Source of the DNA: Euwallacea fornicatus
Taxonomy: Eukaryota > Arthropoda > Insecta > Coleoptera > Curculionidae
NCBI RefSeq assembly: GCF_040115645.1
Contig: NC_089544.1
Span: 5,704,001-5,768,000, forward strand
Length of the DNA: 64,000 nt
Reading direction: 5' to 3'
The notes under the pieces were generated by a model. The model ran no database searches and had not been told where the DNA came from. It was given only the letters and a program-made list of their open reading frames with translations. The position numbers and the translations under genes were made by a program. This document shows, one piece after another, positions 23,685 to 36,899 of this stretch; within the stretch, counting starts at the first letter, position 1, and each line of letters begins with the position of its first letter.

Positions 23685-26600
23685 CTACGTTTTTACCCTT
23701 CTACCGGCTTTTCCAAAGCCATTTCTGCTAGGTTTATGGCCATTTCTAGTATCGGAAAATCTTGGCGGTTTGGAACGTGTCTCAAAAACTACGTCGGAAT
23801 CTGTGTCACTGTCCGACAGGTTCCCTTTTCGAGAAGAGACTAAAATTCTTATTTTCTAACTAAATCTAGTTGATATTGTTACATACTTACAAGGCGGCAA
23901 ATCATCGGTATTCTCGAGTAGTTTGTAGTTAGTCGGTTTGCTAAGGTCGTGTCTACTATTACACCATCTATAGCAAATATACATCAATGCCCAACTAAAG
24001 CCTAAGAACGTGAGCACCCCGCATATTAAACCTAAAACTACGTAGAGTACGCTCCAACTGCAATCCGAGTCTTCTCCAGGTTCCAAGTAAACTTTAAACA
24101 TATCCTGAAAAATTATCATTTTAGTCTATTACAGAGAGAGACTTTAAAAATTATACTTGATTGAAATAATTACACACACCCATATATATATAGTTATAAA
24201 TGTGTGTAAATAATTAATTAGCATATTTTTAGGCTACTTAAATATCACTTTCTATGTTCATGACTGTATTTGGTTTATTTATCGAATGTTTAGGGTATTT
24301 TTAGTCGAATTGTGTAGTGACATTTGCTCTTCTCACTTGGCGTACATAGTTTAGGATAGCTTATATGTATTTAACAGTTGCTGTTAGCTGCTTTAGTCCC
24401 AATGTAGAGAAGAAAATCTAGGATACACCGAATACTTACATGCATCCAAAACACTTCACACGTGCACTCTCTGGTGACTTCGTTACACACACCATGTCCG
24501 GAACAGTTATTCTGGCAAATTGCCGTTTGAAGCTTCGCCACAGAAAATCCCAGTAATCTGGCGTCAACTTGTAGTTTCTGTCTCAAATGGCCAACCACTT
24601 CGTTAGCTCCAACAGGTAAACTATTCGCTCCTTCCAAATAAAAAGTTAGCTTCACTTTTCCAGTACCGGATTCGGATTGAACGTCTCTCATCTGTTTAAA
24701 TATATCGATATGACAATTTAGAATGAACTGAATTTAGAAGATAAATAAGGTTTTTACTTCAACGAGAAGATAAAAATTTGATTCCACTATAAACAAAACC
24801 ACGCTGAAACAAGGTAGAAAGTAATAGCAGATCCCAAAAAACTAAACATCTAACAAAATGTTTGCATCATTTTGTTTGTTCCTTGAAAATGTTTTCAAAT
24901 AAAATCGAAATAAAAAAATATATATTATCGTAATTCTATGTTCCCTCTAATATTCAGATTGAGGGCTAATGCTTTAAATGCATTTGGACAAATTTGCTAG
25001 AATTTAAACCTTGTATTTTGCTATTTATTTCATAGACCGTAAATTTTTCGACATCCGTCAATGATCATCCTCGGATTTGAGGTAATTAAAAACAACTTAA
25101 CGTAAATAACGTTGTCTTGAAATACTTGACAGGTAATTCTGCACTAAAATATCTTTCAACTTACTTGCAAAGTCGACCCTTCATTGACCAACAGCGCCAA
25201 TTTGGCCTTCAAAGTATTAAATTGTGCCTCTGTCATAAACTTAGCATCCAAGTCCACTGTTAATTCGACCAGGAAAAAGAGTTTGGGGTCATTTTTAATC
25301 ACTACCGTTGTTGTATCTGTGTCTGACAAGCCCTGTTCATCATATACCGTTAAGTTAAAGATGTAAGTCCCCACCGTTACATCAGTAAGTATAAGAATGG
25401 GCAATTGATCGGTGTTTTCAACGATTTTACCTATAGCCAATGACTTATCGTCTCTGACCCACTGCCACCTAACGATTTCCCAATCATCTTTCGATTCAGA
25501 GCCATTTATTATTAAACCGTTGATTGGTAATTCTAATATCAAATCAGGTCCGGCATCAGCCGTAGGTTTCTGGTTTTTATCTGCAGGAAAGAAACAAAAT
25601 TACTCTTCGTGGAGGCTATAAACTTTTTGTGGCTTATATTAGACCTCCTATAAAAGACCCGATTTGCTGTGCTGCCCAACAGCGCCATTCGGTCTTTTAT
25701 CAGCGAGATTCGTTTTACAGCTAGCGAGTGACAACACTGGATTGCACGACAAACTCGGTAGTCTATAAGAGCTCTTAAATTTTAAAAAATGTGTACTTAT
25801 TATGAGTGTGGTTAAACAACTTTACCATAGTAGAAAAATTAGTTTTTTAATACTCACTCTGATTGACGATAATATAGGTAACATCACTGGCGAGATTGTT
25901 GTTATCATCGGTGACACTCAACTTGATACTATACTCTCCCTTAGTTAAACCTGTAACGTTAGTTTTGCTGGCGTTGACGCATTCGAACGTGACAGTTGAG
26001 GGTCCTTCCACCTGCTCCCACTTATAGGTGACTATGCCATTGTCGTCGGTACTATTAGACCCATCTACGACAGCCCACGTTTGCGGCAAACTAATAGAAA
26101 ACGCACATTTATCATACAAGCGAAAAGATCAATTCATAGACGGTTAAATCAATATTTTGTTAATTACAACGAAATCTGAATTAATAACTTCTCATACATC
26201 ATAATATGAAGATTTGTTAAATAGATTGAGTTAACATAATTTCAACTTTTTTCGATGCACATTGTACGGTTAATTTTAATTTTGTTTCAATCAATTGTGG
26301 TAATCAGATCTTTACATTGAACTATAGATATGTAAAAAAAATCCTTTTAATATAATAACCTCTAGAATAAAATATTCTGAATTCGACCTTTTATTAAGGG
26401 AATACGCATGTTACCTAATAGTTACGTTTTCCCCTGCCTCGGCAACAGGTGGTTTGTTGGTGGGCGGTTTAACAAAAACATGTACTTGAGCGGTGCTGGA
26501 CTGGTTGGTGCTGTCAGTTACTTTTAAAGTGAATGTGTAAACACCTAAAATAATAATTTAAAAAAAAAACAGCTTGAAAATGCAGAATTAAACAGTATAG

Positions 26601-29600
26601 ACTTCAAAAAATTTATTAGTTATAAATGGTAGATAATCATTTTAACAGTAAATAAACTGCTTGCTAAGTGAAGCGTACCAAGCGAATTTTTAAACCAAAT
26701 TTAAACCTCAAAATCTATAAAAGAGTTCACTGGATTTATTATATATTGTAAAATTAATATTTTGATATTCTTTGTATCATCGTTTGCTATATGTTCTCAA
26801 AATCACCTAATTTCTACATGTGGAATATCATAAATGCTCCTTGATTTGTTTGAGATCAGTGAACAACTTATTTAAAATTTTTAAAAACATCAAACCATGG
26901 AATTAGATTATAAGATAGATTCATAACAGATATTTCCTTGCTCTCTGTGTGATATTTCAAGACCCTCTGTAAACTACCTAATGGGGCAATTTTCATTCAT
27001 TATATTGTTTATGCAAAAATATTATAACTTTTTTCGATTAACACACTTACCCTCCTGTAAGTTGGACAGTTGCAAATAAGGTGTCCTCGTGTTCTGCATA
27101 TCGACAGTCTTTTGTGCATCATCCGCCGATTTAGTCCATTCCCATGTCGTTATTGCGTGATCGTCGGTGCTCAAACTTCCATTTAATGTTATGTTGTTAT
27201 GAGGCAAGTAAATAATCTTGTCTTCCCCTGTATAAAGTACCAAAATGAACCTTGTTTAGTTTTCGGTGCCTCTTACAACTCTAGAGGACATATACACGAT
27301 TTTTCCTTAAAATAAACTTAAAACCTTAAAAATCTCCATATAAAATATATTTCCACCACCGAATTGCTAATGGTGTATTTGAATAACACTACCAGTGGAC
27401 AATATGATCGCCAGTTTTCACTTTTGTTATTTTATTATAATGTGAGATAATTATGAAACGGGCGCGGATAGTATTCGGTGGCCACATTGCTGCACTGAAT
27501 GTATATTTTCTGGATACCCTGATTCGCCACGGATGACAGATTTCTCTCACAAGTAATTTAGGGAAGATATTCTATGATCAATTTTAGCCTAAATTTAAGA
27601 GAAAACGATGTAAAGAGAATGGAGCCCCTAACAAAACAATGTTGGTCCTTCAATTAAAGTTGTATGTAAAAGATTTTGTATTTACCAGCATTGCCTTCTG
27701 GTGGGTAATCTGTAACAGCCAAAACCGTTATATTGGCAGTACTAACACTTGACGCTTTATCAGTGTCAGTTACTGTTAACTTGAAAGAATAGTTTCCGGG
27801 TTTGGTCAAGTCATTCAGTTGCAAAGTGGGGCTGTCCTTCAATTCGGGTTCATAACCTGTTAAAAATCCATTAAAAATAGGTTATTTCTGAAAAAATTAA
27901 ACATGGAAAAAACCAACCCAATGGCCCTTGCTGCAACTCCCAATGCCAAGAAATAATGCCATCATCGTCGGTGGACGATGAGGCATCCAATACTGCAGCG
28001 GAATTTGGTTGCTTGATTGTTTGATTAGCGGGTGTAATGACGATGGTCGGAGGGGTATTTATTCGTGCTTCTGGCAGGACTGTCACGTTTACGAAAGTCT
28101 CTCCATAAGAGGAAGAAGAGGAAACACTGACCTAATATACTCAAAAATAATTATTATTTTTCTAGAAGACTTTAAACATACCTTAAACTCATAAGTGCCT
28201 TCAGATAACTTTTCTAAATGCAACTGATTATCATTTTGATGCTTAACTGCAGTGCTACCTTCAGGTTGACGTAAAGATGTCCACTCATACTGATATTTGT
28301 CCTTTGGGTCTTCCTCTGGTAATGTCTGAGCCACTATTGTTACCTCATCTTTTGGTAGTTTCACCTAAGTGCAAATAATGGCTTAGAAATTAAATTGATA
28401 GACACAATGTACTTTTAAGAATTATAAAATAAAATATTCATAAATGTGGCAAAGAAAAAATGTGAAATTTTTGAGCATAAGTCAAAGAAGATATAGAACT
28501 TATCCATAAGTGTTGTAAAGTGATTACTCATATCATACTGCATATCTAAAAAAATAGAAATGTTTATTTAGGGAAAAATTGAAACAATGTAAGCAAAACT
28601 GATCCTTAGAAGTGAAGCAACATTCTAAATTGGGCAGAAGTATTGACGATGTTACCAAAAGTTAAAAAAACTGTAAACAATTAAAATTTTACATACTATT
28701 TTTTGGAAACGAACCATTTTGGAGGGGCTATATTTATACAAACTTTATGTTAATTTTCAATCCGGGAATTGTACCGCTAAAAGTATGTAATTAATATTAA
28801 AGCACTTTGTAGGGCATTTCCAGAGGTAATTAAATATTTTCAACAAAAATTTTTGGACACATTTGTTTAATACAAATCACCTTTAAGCACACATGACTCA
28901 TGAATAAATTCTCAACAAACTCTTCTCATTAATACTCAAACACATATTTTCTCTATCTTTAGTCAATTTATAAATATATTAATTTTAAAATTATAGCAAA
29001 ATATTATTGTCATGCCATTAATCATCACATCCTAAAGTCAATTTAATACCTGTTTAGACTCTGCCATAACCGTCAAATGCTTCTTAGTCACTGGAGCAGA
29101 TTTGTTGGCAAAATTCATAATTTTCTCAGTAATACTACTTGGTAAGGTAATTTTTTTGAAGTCAGTAGCCAAGCATAAACCTTCAACTTGACGCTCATAG
29201 CCTTGCTTGCATTCACATATACCTCAAGACATCTTATTAAAATATCATCACAAATATAAACTTTAAAACTCACCACTTCGTGACCTCTCAAATTTTTGTG
29301 TGCAAATTTCATTTGATTGACAGGAAGAGGCAACCCCAACTTCACAAGGTTCTCCATAAATATCTCCATCATCAAAAACAATATCCTTCTCCAAATTTTT
29401 ATAAGGTTCTTCAAATCTCCCTCTATCCTTTAGTATATTATATATTTGGCGATCCACTTGTGAATCAGAAAACTCTGTAACATTCAAACCAATATGTTCC
29501 CATACTTAATTTTAAATGTTAACTACCTTGAGGAGCCAAGACTTCCTCCCAAGACTCATCATCTGTAGGTTTAACTAAAACCATAGACACACGGTCTGCT

Positions 29601-30169
29601 GTTTGAGGATTCATATTCATGGCAGGTGTACAAAGTTCGTTACTGTTGCAGGCCACATGATAGCATTTATCCTTATGCATAAAGGCTACATTGCAGGATA
29701 TTTTGAGGCAGCACTTGCGAACGCATGGCTTTATAGTACTTGTTTCAGCTATTTCTTCATATGTACCTAAATTTTAGAAATTTAACATGTTATTAAGGAA
29801 TTAACATACAAAATATTATATATATATATATATTCCAGGCTTTGCCACAAGAAAATAAACGAATCTACACTTATTAGAGCATAATCAGTAAGGTAAGACA
29901 TGTCTCACAACGAGTGATCTGCAACAAACCTTAAATCACAATGAATGACTCTTATCTGTTCACCCAATTCATAACAATACAACACAATCCATCTGTAAAC
30001 CCTTAAACTTACCTGCCGACACATTTCCTCTAGGAATATATCCCTTAAAAATCTTCCCATAGAGCCTTGGACATTCAGTTTTAAAAGAATTGGATGGATA
30101 TTGATGGGATTGATGTAAGTAATTTAACAGAACCACGATTAATACGGACAGCACTTTAAAGATTTCCAT
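23685..30169 (-). CDS. KIAA0319L: KIAA0319-like protein: MANSC, EGF-like, PKD repeats, one membrane span
   Basis: Fourteen exons on the minus strand join in phase: 30013-30169, 29527-29766, 29274-29474, 29050-29222, 28182-28364, 27918-28131, 27686-27856, 27051-27227, 26415-26544, 25858-26090, 25165-25580, 24440-24691, 23891-24104 and 23685-23839 (971 aa; human KIAA0319L is about 1050). The order is signal peptide (VLSVLIVVLLNYL), MANSC cysteines (CVRKCCLKISCNVAFMHKD), EGF-like (GICECKQGYERQVEGLC), about five PKD domains (for example VVDGSNSTDDNGIVTYKWEQ, DASSSTDDDGIISWHWE), a cysteine-rich module (CQNNCSGHGVCNEVTRECTC), a membrane span (VLYVVLGLICGVLTFLGFSW) and a short tail with SDSDTDSDVVFE, a family signature. 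It is a type I membrane glycoprotein; vertebrate relatives act in neuronal migration and trafficking, and KIAA0319L is the AAV receptor. Insect function is unknown to me. Confidence 0.93.
29817..29833. repeat. (TA)n microsatellite
   Basis: An uninterrupted TA dinucleotide run in intron 1 of the KIAA0319-like gene. Confidence 0.85.
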
Positions 30170-31003
30170 TATAATTAGTTCTAAAATTACAAATTAACCT
30201 TCAGATTAAACAAACTAAACGAAATTACCTGTACGTTTTAAATTCGACTTTCACCAACTACAAAAGTCGTAAAAACGCTATTGTCATTACGAATGTGCGG
30301 TTGTACGATAAGGCCCCCAAATGTGGGTGAATAAGATAAGGTTGCTAAATTTTATTTACCTTATTTAATAATTTATAGTTCCTTTTAATTTAAAATTAAG
30401 AGCTCAAATAAATATTTATACAAATACAGGAAAAAAATGATAATAGTTAACGTCAATTGTCATTAATGGTTGACGTTGATCATATCACTTTCATGGCTAT
30501 AGTCAAAAAAATCATAATGACAACTCTATATTTGACTCTACAATGGGGGTATTTTCTAAATTAACAAAAAAACAAAAATTACAAATAAATTTAACAAACA
30601 AAACAGCGCTTGATTATATTAGGGACCTAAATTACCTAAAAATAAATAAAAAATAAATTAATCAGGTAAGGCACCAAATACATATAAAAAAAAATCACAA
30701 TCTATTCCTCATTTAGCTCTGGCATGACTATGTTGAATACCTATATATTAAATATTATTACATATAGGTCAAAAAATTCTTATAGTATCCTTAACTATGG
30801 TTCTTAAATTGTATAAAAGTCTGTATCATGTCATTCTTCTGGAATCCATACTGCTGTTACAACTAGAAACTATTATTCTTCCATAGACCAACTGCCTCTA
30901 CAAGATTTATTATATAGAATTTCCAATGGCTCCATTACCTGTCCTAAGTAAAAGTATTACTTTAGAGCTGAATTTACAAATCATATTCAACCATCATTCA
31001 AAT
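30170..31003. other. Spacer between THAP gene and KIAA0319-like gene
   Basis: Both neighbours are on the minus strand, so this holds the KIAA0319-like promoter and 5' UTR (next to 30170) and the THAP 3' UTR (next to 31003). I see no reading frame or structured element. Confidence 0.5.
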
Positions 31004-31715
31004 TTAAGGGGTCAAATCAGTATGTTTATTTAATTCTGCTACTCTATTGGACAATTTAAAATTTTCATTAGACAAACGGAGAATTGTACTTTTTTGCAAC
31101 GCATTGATCACTTTTAATTCATCATATAATTTTTTTAAGTCCTCAAATTTTTTCGACAAAACCTGATAAGGTGTTTCACTAAAATTTAAAGATTGGTTTC
31201 CACAATTTTTATGTAAAATGTTTTCATCTAAGACATTTTGCCGCATGGTACTAGTTCTCAATGAAGCCACTGAATTTGAATCATCCAACAATCTATTAAC
31301 CACCTCTCTTCTTTTCCTTTCTTCAATCTTTTTTGTTCTTAACAATTTAACTTTTGGAGGATCTAAATTTGGTAAATTCAATGTTGGAATGGCTAAAAGA
31401 TAAAAATTAATGTATAAACCACATCAAATAAGTGATGTCAAAACAATTACCATTTTTCTTAAGTCTTTTTGGCAAAATCCCCTTAATACGCGCCTCAATT
31501 TCATCTTCAAATTGGTCAGTATGAAAATGCTTACTGCATACTTTCTTACTGCCACGATCTGTCTCTAGATTTTTGGGTCTATAACATAGCCTCAGCCATT
31601 GGTGCCTTAACGACGGGTTTTTAGGAAATGAAAAAAACCGAAGTACATATCCCATTTTCCTAGCTACATTGGCTTTACTCTCGCAACCCATTACACTGCA
31701 AAACGTTCCTGGCAT
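31004..31715 (-). CDS. THAP-domain DNA-binding protein with C-terminal coiled coil
   Basis: Two exons, 31451-31715 and 31004-31392, give 217 aa. The N-terminal THAP zinc finger has its C2CH ligands (C6 and C11 in TFCSVMGC; CSKHF near residue 60), the FSFPKNP block with the usual tryptophan after it (HQWLRLC), and the AVPTxF-like box (NAIPTLNL) split by the intron. THAP fingers bind DNA sequence-specifically and are related to the P-element transposase DNA-binding domain. The C-terminal half is basic then forms a leucine-rich coiled coil (FEDLKKLYDELKVINALQKS), probably for dimerisation. There is no transposase catalytic domain, so this is a host THAP protein and not a P element. The paralogue is not identifiable. 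Confidence 0.88.
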
Positions 31716-32857
31716 ATTGACCTGAAATGCATTTATTTATTAATAACATTGATGGCTTCTGGTATAAAATAAGCCAACATTGTATATATGGTGTTTGTGA
31801 ATTGTTGAACGAAATGAAATTTATTATAGATCATCAATTAAGCTCAATTTGATTGAGAGGCAGTTACTTTAACGTTGACTTACCCAAATGAGGCAAAGAC
31901 TTGAACGAGAGAGGTGATTTAATATTTAAACAAAACCATTGAAATAGGCTAATTGGTCGTGTTTTATTTAATAACTATGTTAAATATAAGGAGTGTAAGT
32001 AATTAATTACCTATTGAAGAATATTGTCAATAAGTCTATACTTCGACACTACGAGAAAAAACAGACTACAAGCTACAAATTAACTATAAACGCAAACAAT
32101 AAACAGAACAAATTTCAACCTCAAAACTCAAATTGACATGTTCTAAATATTACAAGCCATGAAAATAGGACTGGCAATAGCGCATTGCGTCCAGAAAAGA
32201 ATAATTTAGGTTAATTAGGATTAATTTACGAACAATTCGATTATTTCTGGCTATATTGGTGACTGTACATAACTATAACTATAGTGTTATAAACTTGCTA
32301 CGCAGGTTGATCCATTCACAAGGGGAAATTTAGAAATACTAAACGTTAAGGCACCATGCATTCCTATATGTTGTGTCTTCGTGGTTTTTCGCATTCGCAA
32401 CATTTACGGCACTTCCTATTACGTGACGAGGAGGATAAGTTCTTGATGTTATGGTGGATAGAAACGTTATCGAGAATTAAGAAGAACCCATCAAATTAAA
32501 GTTTTCGATAAGATGTTCTGAAACAATTTTACATTGCTAAACCTCATAGTTCAGTGGATTTGGCTGCTCTGTCCTTTCTTTTGAAGTGACCAACAAGGGT
32601 ATCAAGTTACGAATTATCTTCACTACGTCGACATTTCCTTTTTTATGAGCTTTGTACCTTATTACGATCGTCTTTTACAATGAAGGATGTAACCTCTTTG
32701 TTAACTGTTAATCTGATGGATTTAAAAACTGGTCTATCACTACATTCAAATCTTTGAAAGATTAAATTAACTTTAGTAAGTGCCTAGTTATTATGTCTCT
32801 AATCTTATCTTTTTAAGGAATTATTGCATGTCAGTAGTGTCCAACCTCACGCGAATA
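31716..32857. other. Divergent spacer between THAP gene and cytidine deaminase 1
   Basis: It contains the upstream regions of both genes. No coding region could be supported. Confidence 0.45.
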
Positions 32858-33743
32858 ATGTCTAAAAACAATTGTTCAAATTACACAAATAATGTCAAGA
32901 AATTGAAATTGCTAGGCAAGTACAATACAAAATAATATAACCCGAAGCTCTTTATAGCCTCGTAGAAAAATTATGTTATATGCTTTATTAAATAGATAAC
33001 ATTGTGCTGTGACCTACATATTTTTGCATTTTGCAGCGGAGGTTAAGTCATCTTATGTAGCTTAAGCGTCATTTTAATAACACCAATAAAATAGCTTGAA
33101 GTAGGCACATACTGGATAGTACACAACGGTAAAATCCAAAATGCATTCTCTTTTGCAATTTTCATATATTTCTTGATAATAGTCTCAAGTGTTACGTTGA
33201 ACAGATGGGACGCAACCTCGATCTATTTGGTCACTTAACATGATAAAATTACTGGCGGAAAATTCGAATAAAATTTTTAGACGCAACTGTTCAAAATCTT
33301 ATTCGAGAAGCCACAGAAGCCCGGGAAAATGCCTATTGTCCCTACAGCAAATTTAAGGTCGGTTGTGCAGTTTTGTGTGCAGATGGAACCATCTTTGCTG
33401 GATGCAATATAGAAAATGCTTCCTTCAATGTAGGAGTTTGCGCTGAGAGGTATAGAAAAGATACTCTCTCCATATCTAATCTGGAATTTCAATTTTCTTT
33501 TTTCTTAGATGCGCCTACAGTAAAGCAATCAGCTGTGGCAAGCTAAAATTTAAAGCAGTGGCAGTAGTTGCTTATCAGGAAAACTCTTTCCCTACTCCCT
33601 GTGGAGCCTGCAGGCAATTTATAAGTGAGTTTGGAGATGTCGACGTTTACATTGCCAAGCCTGGTCATGATGATGTTTTGGTATTAGACTTGGAGAAATT
33701 GCTGCCTTATAGATTTGAGACAGTTGATCACACGTTTACTTGA
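32858..33743 (+). CDS. Cda: Cytidine deaminase, paralogue 1
   Basis: Three exons: 32858-32915, 33281-33449 and 33509-33743 (153 aa). It should deaminate cytidine and deoxycytidine to uridine forms in pyrimidine salvage, working as a zinc-dependent tetramer. The homotetrameric CDA core is complete: AYCPYSKFKVGCAVL, GCNIENASFNVGVCAER (catalytic CAE) and PCGACRQF (two zinc cysteines). Intron 1 would start with GC (CTAG/GCAAGT at 32916). It is accepted because it joins in phase to give KLKLLDATVQNLI, parallel to QKLVLLDERIQNLI of the second copy, whose donor is GTAAGC. Exon 2 is 169 bases in both copies. The short first exon is therefore the least certain part. The ZFAND2 gene converges on it from the other side (264 bp between stops). 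Confidence 0.88.
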
Positions 33744-34006
33744 AGAAAGTGGTAAATAAATGGACAAGTTATTTGTAACAATAATTTGTACTTTAACATT
33801 TAATATGTGTAATACAATACACTAAAAACAATATTTTTTTATTTCAGTATTATTTGCAGTAATAAAACTTGGCTATAATAGCTAAAAAAAGCCGTGAATC
33901 TACATCTTAAAATAAACTTAATAAATCATTAACATCTAATAGAAAGCTGTTTGTTGAAAAATTTAAATGCCCTTTTATAGTAATTAACAGTCCTTCAAAA
34001 TAACTT

Positions 34007-34645
34007 CTATGAAACATTACACCTATCTCCTCCTGTGCTTCTTGAAGCAGTAGTGGCTTGCTCAGCTTGCAGTTGCCTGGCTAAAGCAAAATCCATTTCT
34101 TCCTGTGTTTTCTTATTTGTAGGTACACTATCTTGCATTGATAATGCGAGAGCTCTGGCTAAAGCCTCATCTTCACTGATATTCTGTTGGTCAACATTTC
34201 TCTGAGCCTCAAATATCCATCTCCGTTTCACCCCCCTCCCTTGACACTCGTGATCAGTAGTGTGACGATGCTTAAGACAAAAATTCAAGGTGCACTCATT
34301 GCAAATAACCGGAATAACTTCCTTTGTTTTGCATTTCTTATAAGAACACTTGTTGGCAAATACCTTTCTTCGGGATTTGGCAGGATCACTTTGACAATCA
34401 GAATCAATGTGATTTCCCACGACATAGTCGGGATGCAGTCCTTTTTGTACTGGTATTGGAATGTTACACAAAGGGCATACAGGCACTTGGTTGTCTTTTT
34501 GGTAGGCCTTCTGGCAGTTGTGGTTGGTATATCGGAAGTGCTCGTCACAGAAGAGGTGCTTGCAGGCATCGCACTTGATGGGCAGGAAATCTAATTTGTT
34601 GCAATCGCGTTTTGAGCAGTGTTGTCCAATGTGAGGCAACTCCAT
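34007..34645 (-). CDS. ZFAND2: AN1-type zinc finger protein 2 (ZFAND2A/B, AIRAP/AIRAPL type)
   Basis: A single uninterrupted coding exon (212 aa). Two AN1 zinc fingers (GQHCSKRDCNKLDFLPIKC..., about residues 5-45, and NKCSYKKCKTKEVIPVIC..., about 90-135) precede two ubiquitin-interacting-motif-like helices (EDEALARALALSMQ and EEMDFALARQLQAE). The last four residues, CNVS, form a CaaX-type prenylation box. In animals this family links the proteasome or p97 to ubiquitinated and ER-translocating proteins under arsenite or folding stress; the prenylated ZFAND2B form sits on ER membranes. The start is the ATG at 34645 (MELPHIGQHC), the conserved N-terminus. The frame is open further upstream, but that part is hydrophobic and unlike the family. 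Confidence 0.92.
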   Translation of the reverse strand: MELPHIGQHCSKRDCNKLDFLPIKCDACKHLFCDEHFRYTNHNCQKAYQKDNQVPVCPLCNIPIPVQKGLHPDYVVGNHIDSDCQSDPAKSRRKVFANKCSYKKCKTKEVIPVICNECTLNFCLKHRHTTDHECQGRGVKRRWIFEAQRNVDQQNISEDEALARALALSMQDSVPTNKKTQEEMDFALARQLQAEQATTASRSTGGDRCNVS

Positions 34646-36899
34646 TTCTCTGGTGGCTAAAGATATTCTGTAATCCAGGTGAAGATCAACAAAGAATATG
34701 CTGATGAGGTACAATAGAACTGGTATACTTAAAGAACTTATTGATTTTATAAGGTGGCGGTTAATTGTCTGGATTGTTCTGGTAAATGTGTTAACGCTAG
34801 CGTGACCAGCAATTTTAACTAAAATTTTGAACTTGTATTTTGTATGATAATGAAGATAAATAAAAAATATTTGAAAGATGTTAACTTTGTCAAAAAAAAA
34901 AAATGTTAAAATGACAGATGACGTTAGTTTACAGCTGAGACGTGACTGACATGAGATGTTTTCGGAGATACAGAACTCGTTTATGAATCGCACAACGGTA
35001 TAATGATTTTCGATAGAGATGGTCGGTGTTGACTCGATCCATAATCGAATATAAATAATAAATTAGATTATTTTTACTAAAACTATTCTTGAAATATTTT
35101 AATAATGTGGAACTTTCGATAATCAACTGTATAAGGATTCATTTGTGGAAAACTTACCGTATGAGTGTACGGTAATTTATTTGAGCCACTCACATTTTGA
35201 ATATAAATATTTACTATATAGTGTGTTCATAAATACAAAATAAATTGGATCAAATTCTAGTATTTAATTATTCTCAAAGACATATTAAAATGAAAGAGTT
35301 CTTAATGTTCTTTTAACTTCAGATTTTTGTCTAATCTAAAATGATATAAAGAAATCCAAAAACTGAATGCAAAACCATTTTTGATTTTTTAAATGGCAAG
35401 AATTTTTTTTCCGCACCATAGACGAAGATCGAATTTAATATAGTATGGGAAAATGGTTCGCAGGACTTGTGCAGAATCACCGCAAGCAGATAATATTGAC
35501 AGGATCCCGTTTGAAAATAAAATAGACGCTTGCTATACTTGGTTATATCAATCTATATTCAAGGAATTTCAACTTTGATCCGCGTAATTTTAGTAGCGTA
35601 TCGAACTTTCAAAAATAATGTTAGTTAGTTATATAAACCAATTTCCAATAAGGTTTGCTTTAGCAGATATGAAGTTCAAATTTAATTAAAAAAATTGAAC
35701 ATATTAAATTCAATCAAAAAGGGCTAAAGTTTCTGAACGAAAATTTGGAGATGTTGACGAATATAAACGATGTATATATGTTACAGGGAAAAATTATTTA
35801 TTGGCTTTTTGAGTAGCATGTCTATTTCCATATTAGGGAATATATTTTTTTTTAAGTCGTACGTTATTGGTTTCTCTAAAAATAATTATTATTCTTAAAT
35901 TTATTGGAATATTAGCGATATCGGAGCAATAATAATCAAACTGCTAGCAGTGCGGTAAAGAAGGCCCAACTTACATTACATTGCAACACCAAAGACAACC
36001 AAAAGTTAACCAACAATTGCAGTCAGTGTACAGTAAAATGTCGTTTTTCCACACTTAGCGCAGTAGTAGCGGTAGAAGCAATAGCTATTACGGTATTCGG
36101 AATCATTAACTGAGTTGTGTTCCCTGAATCCATGAAACTTTTTTTTCTGGTTCCTCAGTGTATATTAATCAACGCACATCATACTCTACTTTTACTAACG
36201 GGTATGCGTCTTGTGAATTAGACTGTTAAAAAGTGCAACCCATAAACAATAATAATTAATTAATTGGTCATTATACACTGGTAATTAACGATACCCCTAA
36301 TTTTAGACATTTAAATATTTTTCGTTCACATTCTACTTAATTAAGTCGATATGAATTTCCGGAAATATTTACATTTTTCTAAAGGGAAAACAAAATGGAA
36401 ACCACAAACTGATACCGTAGCTTTTGCCATATAGACCCAATCAATTCTCAAAGAGGAAAGAACTTCCGCATTTTTACTGAAGAAAACGAGAACTGATTTA
36501 GAATGCGTCGGTGAACGTGTTGGTGACAAAGATTTCCCATTGATTATTGATTTCACTTTCTTTTAGCCGCAATTTATGCGAAATACGTTTTTCAACCACT
36601 GCGACTATTCAATTGTTTTACCGATGTTGAACAATTAACAGTTGGATGGAGCTTGAAGTAAGTGATGAAACCGAAAGTCGTATAATCGGTGAACCAGATG
36701 GTAAATTCGTATGAAAAATGTAAAAGATAATAAAAAAAGGAAAATTTAATTACTAAAAAAAAGTCGTAGAGTGATTGACAATTAAATGATGCAGTCGATA
36801 TTAAGAGACGCTTATTTGTCTCAGGGGACAACAATTATTAAAAAAAAATCGATGTAATAAAATTGATATGAGTGTTTTGAAAGCATACAAATTTAATAC
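34646..36899. other. Intergenic region upstream of ZFAND2
   Basis: AT-rich sequence. I found no gene, RNA gene or clear transposon in it. Confidence 0.4.

Noticed and set aside
34187..34594. Long plus-strand open frame
   Set aside because: It is the antisense of the ZFAND2 zinc-finger exon, which has clear family motifs on the minus strand.
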